A stretch of DNA of 64,000 nt, from the NCBI RefSeq assembly GCF_958979055.1, contig NC_084886.1, forward strand, positions 35,255,654 to 35,319,653, given 5' to 3'. The notes under the pieces were generated by a model, which was not told the DNA's origin, searched no databases, and worked only from the letters and a program-made list of their open reading frames with translations. The DNA comes from Alnus glutinosa (Eukaryota > Streptophyta > Magnoliopsida > Fagales > Betulaceae). Made by a program: the position numbers and the translations under genes. Shown here in pieces: positions 57,495 through 64,000 of this stretch; position 1 is the first letter of the stretch, and every line of letters starts with the position of its first letter.

Positions 57495-59118
57495 TCACAC
57501 AAGGTTGAGCAATTGCCTCCTTCGCTGAAATGATAAAAGAAGCCAAAGTCAGATACTCGATATGAATGAACACAAAATCCATCAACGCTGATTATTCATG
57601 CAACTGAATCCATTTGAAAGGGACACCATTCTACATCAATAAGTGAATGCCCAAGGGAAGTTTAAATTCCTTACATATTTCTGTTCGACTTCTTCAAGAA
57701 ATTTCTCAGGAGAATCAACATATTCAGCGCATTCCTTCTTTACCATTGCTGCTACTTCTTCTTTCCCAGCCTTCTCAAGGTTTCTTATCAATATCATAAA
57801 CGTTAACCTATCTGGGGCACAACCTGATGCCTTCATCGATTCATATGTCTCCATTGCCTTTTCTATCATACCCACTTGCATGTATGCTCCAATCATCTCA
57901 GCAAAAGCCCTTGTGTTGGGTTCTAAGCCTTCTTTCTTTAGTTCAGAAAAGAGCTCTTCAGCCATTTCAATCAATTTGTTCTTTCCCAACAATAGAATCA
58001 TGTCACAGTAAATGAGCAAATCTGGTTCATACCAGTCTTCCTTGCGCACAAATTGGAACACCTAAAGCCTGATTTATACTCAGATAAAATACAAATTCCA
58101 AAGAACGGATATTCAACTGATACAAAAAATTGGGCAATCAAAGAAACGTAACAGTTAACGGTAGGCCAGAACTTAGTCATACAGCTTTCTTGATTGGAAC
58201 AAGCATCTTGGAAACTGGTAAACTGGCCAGTTGCATAGGAAGGACAAGGAACCAGTTAGTCCATTTCCAAGAGCTAAAAGATATTTCCTAAAGCAATAAT
58301 TATTTAATTTGTGCATCTGTTTTGGTAAACCACTCAACCTGTTTACCTAAAACCTGATTATCACACATCGCTAAAGAAAATCAAACCAAAGCCGTTGATA
58401 TCATACAACATGGGAGTCACCTCAATCAAAAAGCTCACAGATACATTTCCTCATTTTCTTAAGAGAGTATTCCCCATTTTTCTTACTTTTTTAGGATCCT
58501 GAACAATTTTTGCAAACAGATACATTATCTAATGACAAAAATACTCAATAAACAAACTGTGCAGTTTCTTCATGATGTAATTAGTTTCAAATAATTAAAG
58601 TTTTGAATTATTATAATTTACCCACATTGTAATTCCAGCTCAATTGAATACTTATGAAGGCCCCAAAAGGAAAAGAACATTGAACGGAAGCAAATTAACA
58701 TGACATTCACGCAAGCCGAGTTTCATAATATTTGTAGTTCGTAAAGAACAGAGTTCTACCAGGTTCTAAAACAATCAGGAAATCAGTGATTCGAATGTTG
58801 ACCATCTTAACAAAATACCTGGAGGGCCAAGTCCAAATGATTTTGTCTTTGGAGCTCAGCCAAGGTGTCCAACAAGTCTGCCTTCAAGAGCCTGGTGAGT
58901 CTGGCGTTGAAAACCTGTTGCAATCTGGGTGCGGATGATCTGGCTAGCTTCAAGGAATGGACTGCTTGAATGGCTTCGGAGGACAGCACGCTTTTCCTCC
59001 AAAGAGGCTTTCTGGGTCCGCCCCTGAGGCCACAGCTCACCACTGAAGAGCGTGGGTAGGGTTTCGGGACGTTTTGGAGAAGACCCACTCGAGGGAAGTG
59101 GAATTTGAGGGAGCCCAT
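57495..59118 (-). CDS. Short PPR protein, THA8-like, copy 2 (three exons, about 238 aa)
   Basis: Exons 59118-58819 (300 bp), 58061-57675 (387 bp), 57524-57495 (30 bp with stop), with the same junctions and phases as 4894-6913. Start chosen at MGSLKFHFPR, which aligns with copy 1; an in-frame upstream ATG (59157) exists but lies in sequence that is non-coding in copy 1. N-terminal basic transit-like region, GLRGGPRKPLWR, then three 35-residue PPR motifs at about 114-148, 149-183 and 184-218, and tail RRRQLLNLV. Differs from copy 1 by about 9 residues, with the canonical Pro in GCAPDR. The promoter side lacks the MITE found in copy 1. The product is expected in chloroplast or mitochondrion as an RNA-binding splicing or stability factor; the specific target cannot be read from sequence. 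Confidence 0.84.
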
Positions 59119-59340
59119 TACAACCAAGTTTATCATCAAGCTCCTCAAGTTTCTCAAATACGACTAAAATCCGTAGGATTCACCACTATGTTAATCACTT
59201 CACTCAAAATCAGAGTTGCGGTCAGAAATAGAGCTGACTTAAACTAGGGAGGCAGCAACCCAATCTCGTTTGTGAAGGGGTTTGTTTGATTTTAGGAATT
59301 CTCGGAGCAGATTAGTGAAATGGGTGGAATTTTTCTTCTT
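59119..59340. other. Upstream flank of PPR copy 2
   Basis: 59119-59195 aligns with the copy 1 flank after removing its MITE; unrelated afterwards. No gene. Confidence 0.5.
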
Positions 59341-60504
59341 TCTTTTTTTCTTTTTTTTTTCGATGAATAAGTGAACTATATAAATCTCAAAACCATATGT
59401 ACAAACTGAAAACAAACAACATACTCCTCAAAACTCAAACGAGACATTTGTGTTTTAAGCGTTTTTAAATTTAGCATTTGAGTTTTCATTTGTATCATAG
59501 GTGTTACTTGAATTATGAGTAAAAATCTATTTCGTACCTCTTTTAGATTTTCGTTCAAATTTTAACGACTTGCTACGTATCAACCGTTGAGGTTGACATG
59601 TGGCACTATATAAAAAAAATAAAAAATAAAAATCTTTAAAAAATAATAAAATAATAATTTTTTTTTAAAAAAAAGAAGAAGAAGAAAGCCACCCATTTGG
59701 CTAAAATGGGGGTGAGCCACCCCAAGGTGGCCAAGGGATGTGGCTCAGCCACCCATCTTCTTCTTTTTTCTTTTTTTTTTTTATTATTTTATTATTTTTA
59801 AATTTTTTTTTATATGGTGCCACGTGTCAACCTCAACAGTTGACACGTGGCGAGCAATTAAAATTTGAACGTAAAATCTAACAGAGGTACCAAATGAAAT
59901 TTTATTCCTAATTCAAGTACTACCTCGATACAAATGAAAACTTAAGTACTAAATTTTAAAACGTTTAAAACTCAAGTACTTAACGGGTATTTAACCCTTA
60001 TTTGTATTCTTCTTGAAAGACCCTTTCCCAAGAGATTCTAGACCTGACTTCCCAAAGAATAGCCTTCAAAATTTGCTCTTCAGTCCTTGGATGCCCATTT
60101 TGTCTAATCTCATTCCTGGCGCGCCATATGCCATATACAGTAGAACTCAAAATCAACCGACAGATGATACCCTCCATGGATTTTGATTTCCATTTCCTGC
60201 ACCCAACATTGATAATTTCTGACCAATCTGGAGGATGAGCCAAAGAATAACATCTCTGCATACAAGCTATCCAAATCCTAGAAGTAAAACTGCAGGAAAA
60301 GAAAAGATGGTCCCTGCTCTCAATACCATTCCTACAAAAAACAGAGTGCATCACCTTTATAGCCCCAAACCAGCATTCTATCACCGGTAGATAGTCTACT
60401 CTGCACAACAAGCCATAAAATAAAAGCTTGTTTTGGAAAGGCATGTGGAAACCACGCCAACGACCACCAATCCACAATGTCTGGTGGAATATATCTTTTC
60501 GCAA
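59341..60504 (-). pseudogene. LINE ORF2 C-terminus (zf-RVT region) and 3' end, split by a MITE
   Basis: The minus frame 60504-59998 encodes a zf-RVT-type segment of non-LTR retrotransposons: FQNKLLFYGLLCRVDYLP, VFCRNGIESRDHLFFSCSF and WRARNEIRQNGHPRTEEQIL, ending SWERVFQEEYK. The RT domain itself is absent (5' truncation). After the stop comes a MITE (59440-59997), beyond which 59439-59341 looks like the LINE 3' end, terminating cttattcatcg-poly(A) on the minus strand. L1-type LINEs encode endonuclease and RT in ORF2; this piece cannot be active. Confidence 0.75.
59440..59997. mobile_element. MITE with inverted repeats of about 170 bp
   Basis: Left arm (gttttaagcgtttttaaattt ... gaggttgacatgtggca) and right arm (tgccacgtgtcaacctcaac ... 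gttttaaacg inverted) are homologous; the centre is a smaller GC-rich inverted repeat (agccaccc...ggtggct). The left end looks about 25 bp shorter than the right, so the duplication is unresolved. Confidence 0.75.
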
Positions 60505-61186
60505 AAATGCTGAGAGTCGAGCAGCTTTGCTAATAATCGGGATGCCGCAGAAATTGCAAGACCGGCTTCTTCAACTTCAAGGGCATATTTTTCTGGCTGC
60601 CGGCCTTCTGCATCAGATTCTATGTCTGCCAACCAAATATAAGATATACACACAAAAATAAATAAATAAATAAAATCACTCATCTGAACTTTAAGTGTAG
60701 AATTATTTCAGATATTAATGAGAAAATACGATATTCCACCTCTGGAAAGGCAATGTTCTAGCTTTTAGTCTCAACAAAGTGATTACTCCATTTTCTTCTA
60801 CACTTTTCTAGACATCCGATAAATTTCGACCAAATCCGACAACTTATAATATATAAATATAAATATATTAAAAACATAAATAAATAATACTTAAAAAATT
60901 ATTTAAAAAAAAAAAAATGAAATGAGAAAAGGAGTGCCTTGGCCACTCCCAGCCAATGGGGGTGTGGCTGTGCCCCACCCCCAACACCTGGCCAACCACC
61001 GAAGGACGTTAAAGAATGTGGTAATCCATTGTTATGTCTCACTGAGAGCACCTTGGTTAATAACTTAATTGGTGGACGAGTAGGTTTGCGGCCAAAGACA
61101 CTCCTATAGTTACAAGGATTGCACAACCCTAATACACATAGCACAATGTGTACATAGACCTTACTATGACAATGTTACTTATAAGT
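60505..61186. other. Intergenic; one unassigned protein-like stretch
   Basis: The minus strand near 60540-60625 reads DAEGRQPEKYALEVEEAGLA in an open frame (60683-60396), protein-like but unrecognised; it could be an exon relic. Short (aaat)n at 60657. A GC-rich MITE-like patch at 60935-61010. Confidence 0.35.
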
Positions 61187-61195
61187 AAATTTTTA

Positions 61196-63243
61196 GGGGA
61201 AACTTCACAAAATGGTATCAAACTATAGCGTTTTTTCAATTAAAGGTACTGATGTAGCAAAACGTTCAATTGAGTGTATGAATTTATCAAAACCGTGCAA
61301 TGTAGGGTATTCCGTCACCCTCCGTTCCAAATCGATGACGGAAGTGAAGTCACATGACTTCCACGTGATTCTTTTAACATGATCAACCCGTTTTGCCCCT
61401 CTCACCCACATGCATCTAAATGCAACCCGTTAAACGTGATCAACCCGTGATTCCACGCACACAGCTGATCCCAGACGGCGAGTTGATCCCCCACGATGAG
61501 GTCCACGTCCCGTTGAGCTAGTTCTTCATGATTTGGGTCTTTGCAAGAAACTTGCACTCGCCGAGCTCTTCAAGGATTGGTCTGTTGAGATGCACCATGA
61601 AGCTTGGAGCGATAAAGGAAAAGACAGCGGTTTGGGAAACGTGGTATTTGAACTAAGCAACAGAGCAAGCCTCAGTGTTAAGGTTGTTCAGCTCAAAAAA
61701 GAGTTACGGTTCTTAAATATCACCATCAATATTTCATGAAGGTTCCAAGCAGTGAATGGAGAATACCATTAAATTTTCCAGATAAATGCAAGTTCTAATG
61801 ACTAAATCAAACATAAGGGTCATTCATGTTTGCCAGCTTCAGTGAATGTTTAGCTTCTTTGTCCCAATTACTCCCATCAGTTCTGAAGACTACCATTATC
61901 ATGCACTGATCTTACGCTCGAGTTGCAAGGATTCAAGTTGCTTTGACATATCGGATGCAGGATTTGCTTCTATCCCCTTACCAAATTCCCTATCATGTTC
62001 TGTATTAGATGCAGGATATGCTTCCACGGAAGATTTCGTATGCTACCTCCAATGACTAGTAGAGGAAAGCTCGGCCTCAGTGCGTCCAACCAGTATCGGA
62101 AGAAACAAAAGGAAATGAAGCTATACACGCCCATCAAGCAGTTAACAAAAAGAGAAGAAAAAAAAAAAAAAAAAAAAAACTCAAAGGAAAGGAAAAAGAA
62201 CCAAGCAAATAATCCCCTGTTTTGGAACATAAAAACAGAGTTGAACAAAATATCCTATGTTTTCTCCTAGCCTAGTATTAATTTCTTTCACTCCACCAAG
62301 CAGCAAAGGAAGAAGGAGGATTGTCTCTGTTCAACTCTATTTTTATGTTCCAAGACAGAGGATTTTTTTTTCTTCTCTTTTTGTTAACTGCTTCATGCAC
62401 CCTTCGTCACCACCTACAAGGGCTTTGAAAGGGGAGACCGGAGATGGGAAGATTGTAAAAATCACCAATACCAGTTTTATCCGAATCTGGGAAGGATTTG
62501 TTAGGAACAAGTTTTCCTTTAACGTCTAGCTGCATCAACCAAGCTCTAGACTTGCTGCAAAGAAACAAGAATCTAAGCTGGACTTGGCGCTCTGCATGGG
62601 CACCACCTTCATGCACGCATATCGTCCACGCCAGTAGCAACAAGTAGGAGTCCATGCCTGTTAAAAAAAAAAAAAAAAAAATTAACGTTAAAAACACTAA
62701 CAATGAAACTATTGTTAGTGTTTCTCCATGCGTTGTCATCCTCCACATGGTCTCTAGGAAGCTCTTTCCATGCAGTGAATGAGCGTGTCTTCCGCCGGGC
62801 CCAGTGCTTGGTCGGAATTCTCGTCGACCAGTGAGGTGTCTTCTTTGGCGGACGCGATGACCGCGAAGCGCTTGCATATGGGATGAGGATGCATGGCCGA
62901 GCACCTAGGGATAATGCTCATCGTCGTGAAATTTGTGACTTCCTGTAATTCATTGAGATTTGGTGTCCTTTGGTTCGTCTAGCTCCCAAACAAGGCCAAG
63001 AAAATAACAAACGAAGCGGAAAACGCCAGCAAATGAGTGAGGGGCATAATCGGAAGTTTTACTTAAAAAATCACGTGAAACGCACGTGTTTTGGGTTCTG
63101 TCATCGATTTGGAACGGAGGGTGACGGAATACCCTACATTGCACGGTTTTGATAAATTCATACACTTAATTGAACGTTTTGCTACATCAGTACCCATATT
63201 TAAAAAAGTGCTATAGTTTGATACCCTTTTGTGAAATTTCTCC
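61196..63243. mobile_element. Non-autonomous Mutator-like element (Pack-MULE-like), 2.05 kb
   Basis: Inverted ends ggggaaacttcacaaaatgg / inverse of ccctttt-gtgaaatttctcc; about 145 bp strongly matched and patchy similarity to about 210 bp. Perfect 9-bp target duplication aaattttta (61187-61195, 63244-63252), as for Mutator-superfamily elements. The interior (about 1.65 kb) has no MURA-type transposase; it is GC-richer in 61440-61720 and 62560-62910 with short unassigned frames, which suggests captured host sequence. An internal foldback lies at 62136-62393. Confidence 0.85.
62136..62393. repeat. Internal foldback inside the Mutator-like element
   Basis: gcagttaacaaaaagagaag ... ttggaacataaaaacagagt is mirrored by its inverse at 62325-62393, with homopolymer A and T arms. 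Loop of about 75 bp. Confidence 0.8.
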
Positions 63244-63252
63244 AAATTTTTA

Positions 63253-64000
63253 TATATTTGAAGTGTTTGAAAAGTGATAAAAATGCTTTAATGAGATTTT
63301 AAAGAAGAAAGTGTCTTAAAAATATATTTTTAAAGATAACAAATTTAACCCAACTGTTTTATAATTGATGATATTCTTACTGGGCCTTTTTCGCTCGCAA
63401 ACGGATCCTCTCCATTTCATTTGAAATGGAGAAGAGCCGGTTAGTGAAATAACAAGGGGCAAAATTGTTCAAAAAGTTGAAATGACAATTAGAACAATGA
63501 ATGATTTTGTCTTACCTCAAAACAAAAGAATGGTTTAGTAAGTAGTGATTGTAATCCATGTCTTTCTTTAAACCTCCAGAAGTCAGTTATTCGAATATTA
63601 AAATTTATTTGGAAAGAACATGTATAAATAATAAGTCGATTACTACTCTAAAGCCTATCTTCATATTTTGATGTAATTGCTAGCTGGTATGTTTAGCAAT
63701 TGTAAAGCTTTGCGTTGGGTGGAAATTTTAGCTTGATATTGTGATATCCAGCTCATAATTGCCCAATAAGAGTATTAATAAAGGACTTAAGTAAGTTGGT
63801 TATTTGGAATCGATTGATGGAAATTAAGGATTTTATTTTGAGCCGGTGTATGAAGAGTTAAGGTTTTTAAGGTATAAACGTAAAAATAAAAATAAAAAAA
63901 TAAAAAAATAAAAAAATAAAAAAATAAAAAAAAAATAAAAAAGAAAAGAAAAAGAAAAAGAAAAAAGCAATGTTTACTGCTTGAGGATTTTAAGGTATCA
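63253..64000. other. AT-rich intergenic with (AAAAAAT)n end; no gene
   Basis: Contains a short inverted repeat catttcatttgaaatgg near 63413-63429 and an A-rich simple repeat at 63884-63966. Confidence 0.6.

Noticed and set aside
57643..58011. 122-codon plus-strand frame opposite the PPR exon
   Set aside because: Antisense shadow of PPR exon 2, which is supported by splice sites and motifs.
59376..59558. 60-codon minus frame next to the LINE
   Set aside because: Falls across the LINE 3' end and MITE arm; no protein signal.

Overview
The window is nuclear DNA of a flowering plant, most likely a woody rosid eudicot; the species cannot be settled from sequence alone. Reasons: intron-bearing plant genes (a THA8-like PPR gene, MIK2-like LRR receptor kinases, a Gyp1-type TBC Rab-GAP), AT-rich intergenic DNA, many LTR retrotransposons and MITEs, and a nuclear insertion of plastid ycf1. 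There is no prokaryotic-style gene organisation and no CRISPR array, and I recognised no rRNA or tRNA gene.

Layout. 1-2120: 3' part of a gypsy-type LTR element with a broken gag, a hairpin tandem array and a 3' LTR, inserted in an intron of a TBC Rab-GAP pseudogene (2148-3905) that also carries a complete TRIM (2603-3122). 4894-6913 (-): apparently intact three-exon PPR gene with a Mutator-like MITE just upstream of its ATG. 8055-23563: a 15.5-kb non-coding LTR element with TSD ctatc, split by a younger 8.8-kb non-coding LTR element (10078-18872, TSD caagc). Neither has recognisable gag or pol; both are filled with tandem arrays. 24583-25752 and 34028-37250: further partial TBC copies, each followed by a receptor-kinase gene on the minus strand (26209-28507 broken; 38301-41858 apparently intact, about 25 LRRs). 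42-56 kb: a shattered region of partial copies of the RLK-upstream and TBC-downstream flanks, with MITEs, LINE ends, microsatellites and a plastid fragment. 56463-59118: last-exon fragment of TBC plus a second intact PPR gene. 59341-64000: a LINE ORF2 end split by a MITE, and a 2-kb Mutator-like element with a 9-bp TSD and non-transposase cargo.

How it fits together. Two local gene pairs have been duplicated in blocks: TBC(+)/PPR(-) at both ends of the window, and TBC(+)/RLK(-) twice in the middle. Every TBC copy is damaged in a different way, the PPR copies stay open, and the RLK copies differ mainly in LRR number. Because the blocks are paralogous, several transposon insertions can be read against an empty site inside the same window.

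The most unusual signal is in the three LTR elements. Six tandem arrays of unrelated unit length are all built around the same CTCGG/CCGAG pentamer, several as small hairpins, and one array repeats the polypurine-tract-like string ggggggtaa roughly thirty times.
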